DNA of 64,000 bases from JBFMDN01 sp040753915 (lineage in GTDB: Bacteria; Desulfobacterota; Desulfomonilia; Desulfomonilales; Desulfomonilaceae), in contig JBFMDN010000006.1 of NCBI GenBank assembly GCA_040753915.1, forward strand, positions 77,077 to 141,076. Reading direction: 5' to 3'. Below, one piece after another: positions 44,200 to 52,374 of the stretch. Below the pieces are notes generated by a model. The model saw nothing but the letters and a program-made list of their open reading frames with translations. It was not told the origin of the DNA and made no database searches. The first letter of the stretch is position 1, and every line of letters starts with the position of its first letter. The translations under genes were made by a program, and so were the position numbers.

Positions 44200-44628
44200 C
44201 TACCGGCGGGGAGCATCCACCAGACGCGCATTCTCTCCGGGCTTCCTCAAAATGGAGAGGCGCCGTAGAGGTTGCGATGCAGGCCCTCGTGTTACGTCCC
44301 CCTCTATGGAAAAGCTACTGCCGTGACAAGGGCAGTCGAATTGCCCTGGGCTGGCATTCCATTTGTACCGGCATCCAAGGTGTGTACATCGATCATCCAG
44401 CGCGAGGACCTCAGAATCGCCGCCCCTCTTGGCGAGCCAGACCCCGGCGTCCGGAACATGAACGGGATCGTCTCCCCGCAGCCGCACCAATGTTTCCTCC
44501 GGAATCTCTCGTTTCCGACCGACCTCCGAACTGAACAGGGCGAATCTCGCCGCGCCCCAGGACATCATGGCGACTATGGATGCGCCCACCGCCAACAATA
44601 TCAATCTCAGGAATGACCGCGTACTCAA
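44200..44628 (-). CDS. Rieske [2Fe-2S] protein
   Basis: This 142-residue protein has an N-terminal membrane segment (about residues 7-25) and the Rieske motifs CTHLGC and CPCHGSSF in the C-terminal half. The start is a TTG with AAGGA about 6 bases before it. With the following b6-type gene it forms a minimal quinol-oxidising module. Rieske proteins of this kind are usually on the outer face of the membrane, but no twin-arginine motif is visible. Confidence 0.9.
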   Translation of the reverse strand: MSTRSFLRLILLAVGASIVAMMSWGAARFALFSSEVGRKREIPEETLVRLRGDDPVHVPDAGVWLAKRGGDSEVLALDDRCTHLGCRYKWNASPGQFDCPCHGSSFSIEGDVTRGPASQPLRRLSILRKPGENARLVDAPRR

Positions 44629-44767
44629 CTTCGTCCTTGGCTGACTGCGATTTTAGGAAATGACTCGCGTGTGGGCCGGCCACCGTTGCCGGATCTTTCG
44701 AGCGAAATAGGATCGGCGGCAACCCCCTCAGAGAAGCTCGCCGCCGACCTTCACAATCTTTCGTTGC

Positions 44768-45031
44768 CTAGCACCCCTCGTCCGGTGGCTTAATCGGCTT
44801 CTTAGCCGGTGTGGCTGCAGCCCCGGCTTCCTTGAGAGCCTTTTCGGCATCTGCCTTCGATGCGAAGGGGCCCTTGACTACGGATTTCGCGTCGGCCGGT
44901 TTCTTGTCAACTACAGCAAGCGCTCCGGCAGCGTCTTTGACCACGAAGAATTCCGCTGCAATGGCGATGGTCGCGAATCCAAACGCCATCAGCGCAATTG
45001 CGGTCACCGAAATCCTTAGGACCTTGCTCAT
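44768..45031 (-). CDS. small exported protein with GPFxSKxDAEKA motif
   Basis: This 87-residue protein has a Sec signal (VLRISVTAIALMAFGFATIAIA, cut near AIA-A) and a short mature domain FFVVKDAAGALAVVDKK... GPFASKADAEKALKEAG. The GPFxSKxxAExA block resembles part of a SPOR-like or other small periplasmic domain. An excellent AAAGGAGG site sits 10 bases before the ATG. The region just upstream is repeat D2. Confidence 0.75.
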   Translation of the reverse strand: MSKVLRISVTAIALMAFGFATIAIAAEFFVVKDAAGALAVVDKKPADAKSVVKGPFASKADAEKALKEAGAAATPAKKPIKPPDEGC

Positions 45032-45048
45032 TCTCCCACCTCCTTTGT

Positions 45049-45110
45049 ACTGCCATGCATTTAATATGCGTGGCATTCGTTATAGTTGAAAGCCATTCAG
45101 CCTTCGATCT
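45049..45110 (-). repeat. hairpin repeat D, copy 2
   Basis: On the minus strand this copy reads GAAGGCTGAATGGCTTTCAA, then the stem TGCCACGCAT/ATGCATGGCA with one imperfect pair and a 5-base loop. It is about 80 percent similar by eye to the copy at 20381-20442. The rest of 45032-45304 shows nothing else. Confidence 0.65.
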
Positions 45111-45304
45111 ACGCGTCGCGATAGCAGCGGCCGAAGCTTCCGACCCGCGGCTGTCTGAACCATGACCATCACGATAGGGGAGCGCAGAAAGTTTTTCACA
45201 CAGTTGTTCGTGGCTCAATTCATGAGTTGCGCCCAGACCTATTATGCATGCGCTCCACTATCGCACTTCTTTCCAAGATACCATGGGCATCCGCCCTTAT
45301 CGAG

Positions 45305-45904
45305 TCATTTGTCGTACGGCGCCCACCTCTCCGCCAAACCTGCTAGCCAGAATGCCCCAAGCGCCATTACTACCACAAGCGCGGCCATGACCGGCATGGG
45401 AATACCGAACACGTGCCAGAGGGTCACCCTGCCAAGGTCAAAGCTCTTGTAGAACCATCCCCAGGCCGGAAAGCCCGCGGCGAAAATCCATATACCTGTT
45501 ATCATCCCCACCAGGAATACTACGGCGTCCAGTCTTCCAGATACGACCCCGACAGCCGAGGTCCCCGGACAGTATCCTCCAACCGCGAACCCTATTCCGA
45601 ACAGAATCCCACCGACCAACTGGGGCAAGAGGTACGTCTTGAGCAGCGCGTACTGCAAAAAGAGGGTGTAATCGAACAGCCCCACGAAACTGAGCACTAT
45701 CAGGCCGACCATGGCCGTGCATAGGGCCGAAAACATGACTCGCAGCACGCGCATGTCTCGGAAGTAAAAGATGCTGGTGAGATTGCGCGCATCTCCGAAC
45801 CCTGCGCGCTCCAAGACAAATCCGAAAAAGAACCCGATCGCCATGGAAAGCATCAGGTTCGTCCAATAGCCGAAGGCTCCCATCATATACAGAGGTCCGG
45901 TCAT
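45305..45904 (-). CDS. YeeE/YedE sulfur transporter, second half
   Basis: This 199-residue integral membrane protein has the YeeE/YedE motif GGYCPGTSAVGVVSGRLDA with a conserved Cys, and about five helices. In the single-chain TsuA/YeeE family two such halves import thiosulfate-like sulfur. The ATG at 45904 overlaps the upstream stop by 4 bases (ATGA), which argues against an earlier in-frame start in the other gene. Confidence 0.88.
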   Translation of the reverse strand: MTGPLYMMGAFGYWTNLMLSMAIGFFFGFVLERAGFGDARNLTSIFYFRDMRVLRVMFSALCTAMVGLIVLSFVGLFDYTLFLQYALLKTYLLPQLVGGILFGIGFAVGGYCPGTSAVGVVSGRLDAVVFLVGMITGIWIFAAGFPAWGWFYKSFDLGRVTLWHVFGIPMPVMAALVVVMALGAFWLAGLAERWAPYDK

Positions 45905-46428
45905 GACCATTGCCTCCTTACAAAGTAGGCTGTGACGAACGCGGCTCCGAACACGGCCATCATGAATACCCAGCTCCCCAGGGCCATTGTTGCTCCGCCA
46001 CTGAGAGCCTGGCCGCTGGTGCACCCCATGGCGAAGCGCGTGCCCACGCCGCCTATCACTCCTCCCACGAATGCGAGGCTGAGGCGAAACCCGACTCCTG
46101 CATTAGGTCCTCTGGCAACCATGGGAATAAAGCGTTTTGCGGTGATAACAGCCACCAAGCCACCGAGAAAGACCCCGATCACCATAAATACGACCTGGTT
46201 TATGAAGGGATGCCTTCCTGCCTGCTTGTAAAATTCTTGGAAATATCCGTTCTGCTCCACCCACTCTGGTGACACCACATGTGCCGCAACGGCAGCGGTT
46301 CTTGCCACAGCGCCTGAAGCCCCCAGCCCGCTGCCGGTCAAGTAAAAGCAGAGCAGCAGCACCAGTCCCAGCGCCACGCCCGCGACGTAAGGATTCCAAT
46401 ATCCTTTGGCATACTGAGGTTCTTCCAT
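45901..46428 (-). CDS. YeeE/YedE sulfur transporter, first half
   Basis: This 175-residue membrane protein has the first-half motif GCTSGQALSGG with a Cys and about four helices plus a periplasmic loop of 40 residues. AGGATG lies 8 bases before the ATG at 46428. With the next gene it makes a two-chain YeeE. Position inside a sulfur-compound reductase operon suggests thiosulfate, polysulfide or sulfur delivery. Confidence 0.88.
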   Translation of the reverse strand: MEEPQYAKGYWNPYVAGVALGLVLLLCFYLTGSGLGASGAVARTAAVAAHVVSPEWVEQNGYFQEFYKQAGRHPFINQVVFMVIGVFLGGLVAVITAKRFIPMVARGPNAGVGFRLSLAFVGGVIGGVGTRFAMGCTSGQALSGGATMALGSWVFMMAVFGAAFVTAYFVRRQWS

Positions 46429-46481
46429 TGCTCTCATCCTTTCGTTCTCTCTTCGATCCTTTCAGGTAACGCAAACGGTCG

Positions 46482-46886
46482 TTACTTGCTTGTCTCAGGG
46501 GCTTTCCAGCTTGCCTCCTTCGTTAGGTTTTTCGACACGCCCAGGGGAGCGGACTTATCCGGGCCCGCAGTAAGATTTTTCCAGAGTAACGGCGCCGGAT
46601 CGTTAACAGGCAAGTCTGAGGGGCACGCTGCCCCCCACCGGGAAGAAAGCTGAAATAGTGCTGAAACTCCCAGAGCGATAACGGACAGGATCACAGTGGC
46701 AATGAGACCTGCAGCGACCATCCGCCCTCGTTTCTCGGCTATATGGTTTACGGCTCGGAGCTCTGGTACGGTCTCCGGTGCAGTCTCCGGCTGCGCCTCG
46801 GATTGAACGGCCTGCGTAGTGGGCTCCGCCTGTTCGTTGACTGGCGCCCGGGTTTCCTCATTCAGTTTCTCGTGCTCTTCTCCCAT
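46482..46886 (-). CDS. single-TM protein of the sulfur operon, unknown function
   Basis: This 134-residue protein has an acidic, Glu/Pro-rich N-terminal 50 residues, one membrane segment (about 57-80) and a short tail with one Cys and a Trp-rich end. GGGAG lies about 7 bases before the ATG. No family was recognised. Its place between torD and yeeE, with a conserved operon direction, suggests an assembly or anchoring role. Confidence 0.6.
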   Translation of the reverse strand: MGEEHEKLNEETRAPVNEQAEPTTQAVQSEAQPETAPETVPELRAVNHIAEKRGRMVAAGLIATVILSVIALGVSALFQLSSRWGAACPSDLPVNDPAPLLWKNLTAGPDKSAPLGVSKNLTKEASWKAPETSK

Positions 46887-46903
46887 GGTCTTCTCCCGTA
46901 AAA

Positions 46904-47542
46904 CTACGTGATAATACGATTTGTCAATTGCCGTGCTGCGAGCATCAGTCCCTGAAACACTCCCTGAATCCCTCGTTCTGAAGCTTCAGTCCCGAGCTCG
47001 GTCAGCCAATCGAGATGATCTCTGCAGAAGGCCGCTGCCTCCTCAAGCGGTCGATTCTCCAGAAGAAACGCGAGGAACTCCAGAAGCACCGCTATGTGAT
47101 CCGGAGCGCGGGGGTCTTCCGGGTTGGGGGCCATGCCGAAGGTGTTGAGGACTGCGATCATGTGCGCTGCAGGATCACCCCACGCAAGGCCCTTTCGACC
47201 TGCAAGGGGGTGCGATGAATCGGTCGTCCACTCCTTGTAAACTGACTCTTCCAGAGAAATGCTGTCAGGGAGATTCGCGTACAGATCCCGCTGAAGATTC
47301 CACTGCTCGGCAAGCTCGGCCGAATCTTCCGGTAGGCCTTCGGGGAGTGTTTCGAAGACTCCTTTCATGGCGTGTACAGCCTCTTCCGCTTCCTCCGCAG
47401 AAAGAGGCTCGGCAGAGCCCAACAGTCTCGCGAGGACTACTGCCGCACGAGCCATACAGGTCCGGCCGTTGCTGTCACTGCGTTTGCCGTGCATGCTCCC
47501 TTCGGTCGAGGCCCAATCTGCGCGGTCCAACTGACCTGTCAT
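46904..47542 (-). CDS. TorD-family redox enzyme maturation chaperone
   Basis: This 212-residue, all-helical protein has the TorD/DmsD core (FLAFLLENRPLEEAAAFCRDHLDWL and PDHIAVLLEF, compare EPEDHI in the family). Such proteins bind the signal peptide and help insert molybdopterin before Tat export. It should serve the Tat-targeted catalytic subunit upstream. The ATG at 47542 has GGGAG about 7 bases before it; an earlier start overlaps the NrfD gene. Confidence 0.83.
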   Translation of the reverse strand: MTGQLDRADWASTEGSMHGKRSDSNGRTCMARAAVVLARLLGSAEPLSAEEAEEAVHAMKGVFETLPEGLPEDSAELAEQWNLQRDLYANLPDSISLEESVYKEWTTDSSHPLAGRKGLAWGDPAAHMIAVLNTFGMAPNPEDPRAPDHIAVLLEFLAFLLENRPLEEAAAFCRDHLDWLTELGTEASERGIQGVFQGLMLAARQLTNRIIT

Positions 47543-47609
47543 GGCAAGCTCCCGTCCTGGAATATAAGGCCTCTCCCGGAAGAATCGGCCTGATATGAGG
47601 TTGTCTCCC

Positions 47610-48494
47610 CTAAACAATGTGGGGCGGCGTACCGGAGAAGATAATCACTGCACGGAGACTCATGCCTCCTATGAGGACGAGCAAGTCCGCTCCGACAACG
47701 AGAATCTTGGGCATCTCCCCGTACTCGTGGTATTCCACAATGCTCATCACAAAGGGCACGAGAAGACCGACAATGACCACGAGAATCCAGAAGTAGGGGC
47801 TCAGCGCTCCGGAGATCAACATCTTGGCCGAATCCGCGGCCTCCACCGACTTGGTTAGCGACATGAAGATCAACAGTCCGAGTACAAGGCCTTCCACAGC
47901 TAGGAAGATCACGTGCCCAAGCGCGAAGTTTGACAGAGTGCGAATGGTGCTAATGTCGATGATCGCAGCTCCGATCATAGCCACAGCTAGACCGGTAGAC
48001 ATGGCTGAAGCCATGAACAGCACGGGCATGAGAGGTGTATTCCAGAAAGGGACCCCGTTTACGACAGCAATGAGGACCCCCGTGTACCCGGCTGTGGCAA
48101 CTGCGAGAACCGCACCTACTATTTCAAGATAAATCAGGTACTTCTTCGCGATTTTTCCGACAATTGTGATCTCATTCAGGGCCGCCGCGTAGACGAACGC
48201 GATCGGTATGAATCCCGAGAGTATCACAACGCCCCACGTGATCATGCTCGAAGAGTTGGCAACCAGGTAGATTTGGCGCCAGGGCTCCCACAAGCCTGCT
48301 TCAAGATCCAGCACGAGACACGCGGTCCCGATTGCCACAAGGGGTCCCGAAGCCAAGGAGCCCGCGCGGGCGAGACTCTTGGACCAGTCCGGAGCCAGGA
48401 GATCGCAGGCAACAGCAGAGATGAACGCACCAGCGCCTGCACCGGCAAGAAACAGATACGCGATGATGTACCAGCCCCACGCGCTCTCAAGCAT
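47610..48494 (-). CDS. NrfD/PsrC-type membrane subunit
   Basis: This 294-residue protein has eight predicted membrane segments in the NrfD/PsrC pattern (WGWYIIAYLFLAGAGAGAF at the N-terminus). It should transfer electrons between menaquinone and the FeS subunit. AGGAG overlaps the end of the FeS gene, with the ATG 2 bases past its stop. It is the third subunit in Psr, Phs, Ttr and related complexes. Confidence 0.9.
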   Translation of the reverse strand: MLESAWGWYIIAYLFLAGAGAGAFISAVACDLLAPDWSKSLARAGSLASGPLVAIGTACLVLDLEAGLWEPWRQIYLVANSSSMITWGVVILSGFIPIAFVYAAALNEITIVGKIAKKYLIYLEIVGAVLAVATAGYTGVLIAVVNGVPFWNTPLMPVLFMASAMSTGLAVAMIGAAIIDISTIRTLSNFALGHVIFLAVEGLVLGLLIFMSLTKSVEAADSAKMLISGALSPYFWILVVIVGLLVPFVMSIVEYHEYGEMPKILVVGADLLVLIGGMSLRAVIIFSGTPPHIV

Positions 48495-48496
48495 GG

Positions 48497-49039
48497 TCAA
48501 CTCCTTTTGTAGAAAATCTTCGGCTTGGTATTGAGGTCCGGCCGCAAGGGCTGGGCCCTGTGCTCAGCGATAAACCTGGATATCTCGCTCTTCGGATCGT
48601 CGAGGTCCCCGAAGATCCTGACCTGGGTGGGGCACGTAGAAACACACGCAGGTGTGCCGCCATCGCGCACGAGCTCCACACACAGCCGGCACTTTTCTAC
48701 GATCCCCTTCGCGTGATCCATGACCCGCATCCTGTAAGGACAAGCCTGTACGCAATACTTGCACCCGACGCAGGTCTTGGGATTGACGAGAACCACTCCC
48801 TCCTCGGTCGTGTACGTCGCGCCCGTGGGACACACCCTTTGGCACGGCGCGTTTTCGCAATGGTTGCACTGGAGCGGAACAAATTCCTTACCGAACGCCG
48901 GGTAAGTGCCCCGTTCCCGTTCCACGATTCTGTTGAACTCCTCCGTCACCGGCAGGTTGTTCTGGTTCTGGCATGCCACCCTGCACGCCTGGCAGCCGAT
49001 GCACTTCGTAGTGTCAATTGCTATTCCGTAGCGAGGCAT
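48497..49039 (-). CDS. PsrB-type [4Fe-4S] electron-transfer subunit
   Basis: This 180-residue, 16-Cys ferredoxin has four cluster-binding groups: CIGCQACRVAC, CNHCENAPCQRVC, CVGCKYCVQAC and CRLCVELVRDGGTPACVSTC. The order and spacing match PsrB, NrfC and DmsB. It has no signal of its own and would be exported as a passenger of the Tat-targeted catalytic subunit. AGGAG lies 6 bases before the ATG. Confidence 0.93.
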   Translation of the reverse strand: MPRYGIAIDTTKCIGCQACRVACQNQNNLPVTEEFNRIVERERGTYPAFGKEFVPLQCNHCENAPCQRVCPTGATYTTEEGVVLVNPKTCVGCKYCVQACPYRMRVMDHAKGIVEKCRLCVELVRDGGTPACVSTCPTQVRIFGDLDDPKSEISRFIAEHRAQPLRPDLNTKPKIFYKRS

Positions 49040-49119
49040 TTCAAGCTCCTGGGGAACTGCTCATCGATTGTTAGCCGGTCATTCGTCCCAAATCACGGCC
49101 CCTGCGACCTGCAAGGCAC

Positions 49120-51345
49120 CTACGTGTAGGTCTTCTCAACTCTCACAACGATTTCGTTCGACATAATGTGACCGAGCACCGGGTCGAAGTACGTGGGAAG
49201 AAAGTCGTTGTACGAAATCCCGTACCCGAATCCTCCTTGCCCGCCGTTCTTCTTGGCGTACTGAAAATGCTTGGAATACATGCCGTACGGGCTTGGGACG
49301 AAGATGCAATCCGGATGGATACCCTCAGTGATTCGGCAGCGGGCTCGCCCCTTGCCAACGGGTGAGCTGATGGTCATGCATTCACCGTCTTTCAGACCGA
49401 GGGCTTTTGCCCGAGAGGGATGGATCCATACTCGCGCCGAATCGTTGATGCTCGTAATGCGCATCAAGTACGGCTGATTGCACGTCCGGGTGTGGGTGTG
49501 ATAAGCCTGCTTGCCGTGGATCATCCTGAATGAGTGGGGATCCTTCGGATCGGGCATGACGAGAGGATCCTCCCAAGCCGGAACCGCGGGAAGGCCGTGC
49601 TCTTTCATGATTGAGGACGCAAGCTCGAGCTTGCCACTGGGGGTGTTAAACTTAGGCTCTCCTGGCTTCCATTCTCCTCCCAGATCTACCACTCCGTCTT
49701 TCTTCAGTTGTTCGAGACTCACATTGAGCGGAGCTAGCAGGGCTCGATTCCAATCATCGAGGGTAAAATTGAAGTAATCCCCTATATCCAAATGCTTTGC
49801 CAATTCAACCAGAATTTGTACAAGAGGTTTCGTGTCATACAGGGGCTTGATAACGGGTTGCCGCACCGAGACCTGCTTGGTCTTGACGGACTGATTGGTG
49901 TGGAGCACGTCGTCACGTTCCAAATAGAAAGATTCCGGCAAGATGTAGTGGCAAAGACACGCCGTCTCAGACAAGACGTAGTCAAATCCCACCAGAAGCT
50001 CGAGCTTCCGGTATCCCTCGATCACGCGGGCAGGGTTGGGAACTGTCCTGAGAGGGTTGGAATGGTATACGAACCCGGCTCTTAGCACGCCCTTGATGGC
50101 CAATTCCGGGATAGCCTGGGTCATGCCCTGCCCTCTTGGGACAAGCGGATACCGATCCGGATCTCCAGAGCCGTCCACCATCGGGCCGTCAACCCGCGGT
50201 GGTGAGGGATGCGCGGATTTGTCCAGCTTGCCAAGCTTGGGCTTGGGAGAGAAGTACATCCCACCGAGCTGGTTAAAGTTTCCCAGTAGTCCGCACAGAC
50301 ACCCGACTCCTCTTACCAACTGCAGGCTGTTCTTATACTGCGTGCCCATGGCGCCGTGATAACCGCGATGGAGAACCACACGGGGCGCGGCAACGGCCAG
50401 CTCCCTCGCCAGGGTCACGATGGTTTCCTTCGGAACGTCTGTCTTGGTCTCAGCCCATTCCGGAGTGTACTTTTTGACTTCTTCGGAAAGCTCGTCGAAC
50501 CCCTCCGTGTATTTCTCGACAAATTCTTTCTGGTACAGATCTTCCGAGATAAGCACGTTCGCCAATGCCAACACGAACGCAAGGTCAGTTCCCGGTCTAA
50601 TACGAATCCATTGGTGTGCGATAGCCGCAGCCTCGCTGTACCGCGGGTCTATCACAACGATCTTGGCACCACGATCCCGTCCCTTAGCCATTTCCCGGAG
50701 CTGGCCGAGATCAAGGCCGGCCGCGGGATTGCGTCCTACCAGGACAATCATGCGGGCATTCTCGAAGTCCATGGACGGCTTGGAGGACCCCACGGTAAGC
50801 CACCATCCGATGTTGCGCGGCATGAAGCACGTGCTGCCATGTGAAAAGAGGTTGGGAGATCCAAGAGCGGTGAGGAATCGACGGTTGAGATCGATGTTCG
50901 CCTGGGGATGGGTCAGCCAGAACAGAGACTGCGGCCCGTGCTTGGCCGAGATGTCTTTGATCTTTTCGGCGATCTCCTTGTACGCTTGCTCCCAGGGAAT
51001 GGGCTCGAATTTGTTCGGTCCTACCCTCTTCAGAGGAGACTTGATTCTGTCCGGGTTGTACGGTTCGTGAAGGAAACCGTGGCCCTTGGCGCACATTCTT
51101 CCCCGGTTGTTTCCAGCCAGGGGATTTCCTTCAGCCTTCCAGATACGGCCTCCTCGTGTGTACACGTTTATCGCGCACCAGTTTCCGCAGGCATCGCAGA
51201 GGGTGGGGGTGACTTTGACCTCACCGCTGGTATGGTCTTTAGCGGCCCATGCGCCGAAGTTAAGATAAGAAGCGGCGACAAGAGAGGCAGTTCCGGCAGT
51301 CGAACCGATGAGGAAATTTCTCCGGGTAATACCGCGTTGTTGCAT
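49120..51345 (-). CDS. Psr/Phs-like molybdopterin oxidoreductase catalytic subunit, Tat-exported
   Basis: This 741-residue protein opens with a Tat signal (TRRNFLIG, residues 7-14, then a hydrophobic stretch). The [4Fe-4S] motif is C50-x2-C53-x3-C57-x27-C85. The putative Mo ligand is Cys173 in HGSTCFMPRNIG, consistent with the polysulfide/thiosulfate reductase branch. The substrate could be polysulfide, thiosulfate, tetrathionate or sulfite; arsenate-type enzymes are less likely from the YeeE neighbours. It is the first gene of the leftward operon, behind a strong promoter. Confidence 0.88.
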   Translation of the reverse strand: MQQRGITRRNFLIGSTAGTASLVAASYLNFGAWAAKDHTSGEVKVTPTLCDACGNWCAINVYTRGGRIWKAEGNPLAGNNRGRMCAKGHGFLHEPYNPDRIKSPLKRVGPNKFEPIPWEQAYKEIAEKIKDISAKHGPQSLFWLTHPQANIDLNRRFLTALGSPNLFSHGSTCFMPRNIGWWLTVGSSKPSMDFENARMIVLVGRNPAAGLDLGQLREMAKGRDRGAKIVVIDPRYSEAAAIAHQWIRIRPGTDLAFVLALANVLISEDLYQKEFVEKYTEGFDELSEEVKKYTPEWAETKTDVPKETIVTLARELAVAAPRVVLHRGYHGAMGTQYKNSLQLVRGVGCLCGLLGNFNQLGGMYFSPKPKLGKLDKSAHPSPPRVDGPMVDGSGDPDRYPLVPRGQGMTQAIPELAIKGVLRAGFVYHSNPLRTVPNPARVIEGYRKLELLVGFDYVLSETACLCHYILPESFYLERDDVLHTNQSVKTKQVSVRQPVIKPLYDTKPLVQILVELAKHLDIGDYFNFTLDDWNRALLAPLNVSLEQLKKDGVVDLGGEWKPGEPKFNTPSGKLELASSIMKEHGLPAVPAWEDPLVMPDPKDPHSFRMIHGKQAYHTHTRTCNQPYLMRITSINDSARVWIHPSRAKALGLKDGECMTISSPVGKGRARCRITEGIHPDCIFVPSPYGMYSKHFQYAKKNGGQGGFGYGISYNDFLPTYFDPVLGHIMSNEIVVRVEKTYT

Positions 51346-51377
51346 GTTGCCTCCGTTCAGGCTCCAGGATTATTATC

Positions 51378-51406
51378 ACAATATATGTATACTCATATGT
51401 TGTCAA
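51378..51406 (-). promoter_or_regulatory. strong promoter with embedded palindromic operator
   Basis: On the minus strand TTGACA (51406-51401) and TATTGT (51383-51378) are spaced by 17 bases, followed by a GGAGG ribosome site before the catalytic-subunit ATG. The spacer and both hexamers lie within a 26-bp inverted repeat, ACAATATATG (51378-51387)/CATATGTTGT (51394-51403), with one mismatch. A repressor bound here would block the polymerase. Confidence 0.7.
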
Positions 51407-51695
51407 GCGCTTTTGCTCACACCCCCAAAAAAAATCCTCATCGAGGCAACCACACATAGATACTGGTAAAATCCCCGTTGCCCCCCTTCTCTCGCGGCAG
51501 GTTTGACAGAAGAGGACCCGCGGGACGCCGGCTCTAAGGGAGCTTCACCCCGACATCCCGATGATAGGGGCGACCGGCGATCGCCCTCTGCAGTCCGGGT
51601 ACGAGGAGCCAGAGCTTCCGAATCACCATTGTCCCGCATCATATACAGTAGAACGGGCGTCTCGCCCGTTTATTGTTAAGGATGACAGGCAAAAT
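51407..51695. other. upstream spacer of the sulfur operon
   Basis: No gene with a ribosome site was found. A poor 79-residue frame on the minus strand (51403-51642) has skewed composition and overlaps the promoter, so it was not called. Confidence 0.4.
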
Positions 51696-52074
51696 GAAAC
51701 TGTCTCAAAACTCGGGATACACCAACAATCGTAGCACGATTGAGCGTCGATGCGTGAAAAGGCACTCTCACCCCAACTCTCTCCCAAAGGGAGAGGGAGC
51801 AGGAAGAATCCCCCTCTCGCCCTTCCGGGGCATAGGCGTTAAGTTAGAAGTGGAACGGCCAATTGTTCGTCATTCCGGCGAAAGCCGGAATCCAGTCCTT
51901 CCAATATGTTATGGACCCCGGCTTTCGCCGGGGTGACGGGGTCCTTGTTAAGTCAACGGACTGAAATCACGTGATGTCATCCACGAAGTTAACGCCTATG
52001 TCCTTCCGGGGAGAGGGTCAGGGTGAGGAAGTGTGCCACGATTATCACGGACTGCAGGCTTTTGAGACACTTTC
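51696..52074. mobile_element. MITE-like family B element carrying an inserted family C element
   Basis: Bounded by GAAACTGTCTCAAAA (51696-51710) and TTTTGAGACACTTTC (ending 52074), with AAAT and AGAT as flanks. Inside, the element is split by a family C insertion (51831-52000). Removing it restores a B element of about 200 bp like that at 63.8 kb. Confidence 0.8.
51831..52000. mobile_element. MITE-like family C element
   Basis: A 170-bp unit with perfect 12-bp inverted ends CATAGGCGTTAA/TTAACGCCTATG. CCTTCCGGGG flanks it on both sides (51821-51830 and 52002-52011), which suggests a target duplication of about 9-10 bp. The interior carries two imperfect palindromes with CATTCCGGCGAAAGCCGG and GGCTTTCGCCGGGGTGAC. 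It has no ORF. Confidence 0.8.
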
Positions 52075-52211
52075 AGATGCCCGTCCCACCGCAACATGCC
52101 CGTCCTCCCAGGAGAGCGCGCCTCGAACTACAGAAAATTCAATGAAATCCGTGAGGCCGACATGTTGCAACTGCAAAAGGAGGATGGTCAAAATAAGGGG
52201 GAAGATTGCCT

Positions 52212-52374
52212 AGTGGTCCGTTTCCCAAATACGGTCACGTAATCTGCCACGACGTAGGGGCACCCCTTGTGGGTGCCCAGGGCGGGCACAAGGCCCGCCC
52301 CTACAGTGCCAACGATGCGCTCACCACGTACCCCGCGGTGCAGATACAGTACCGTATTTGTACCATAGAACACT
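52212..52374. mobile_element. MITE-like family A element, copy 2
   Basis: 163 bp, the same length as 26399-26561, with the same core and imperfect inverted ends. Its terminal CACTA overlaps the thiL stop codon (TAG on the minus strand). Confidence 0.75.

Noticed and set aside
51403..51642. A 79-residue minus-strand frame upstream of the sulfur operon.
   Set aside because: It overlaps the promoter, has biased composition and no ribosome site.
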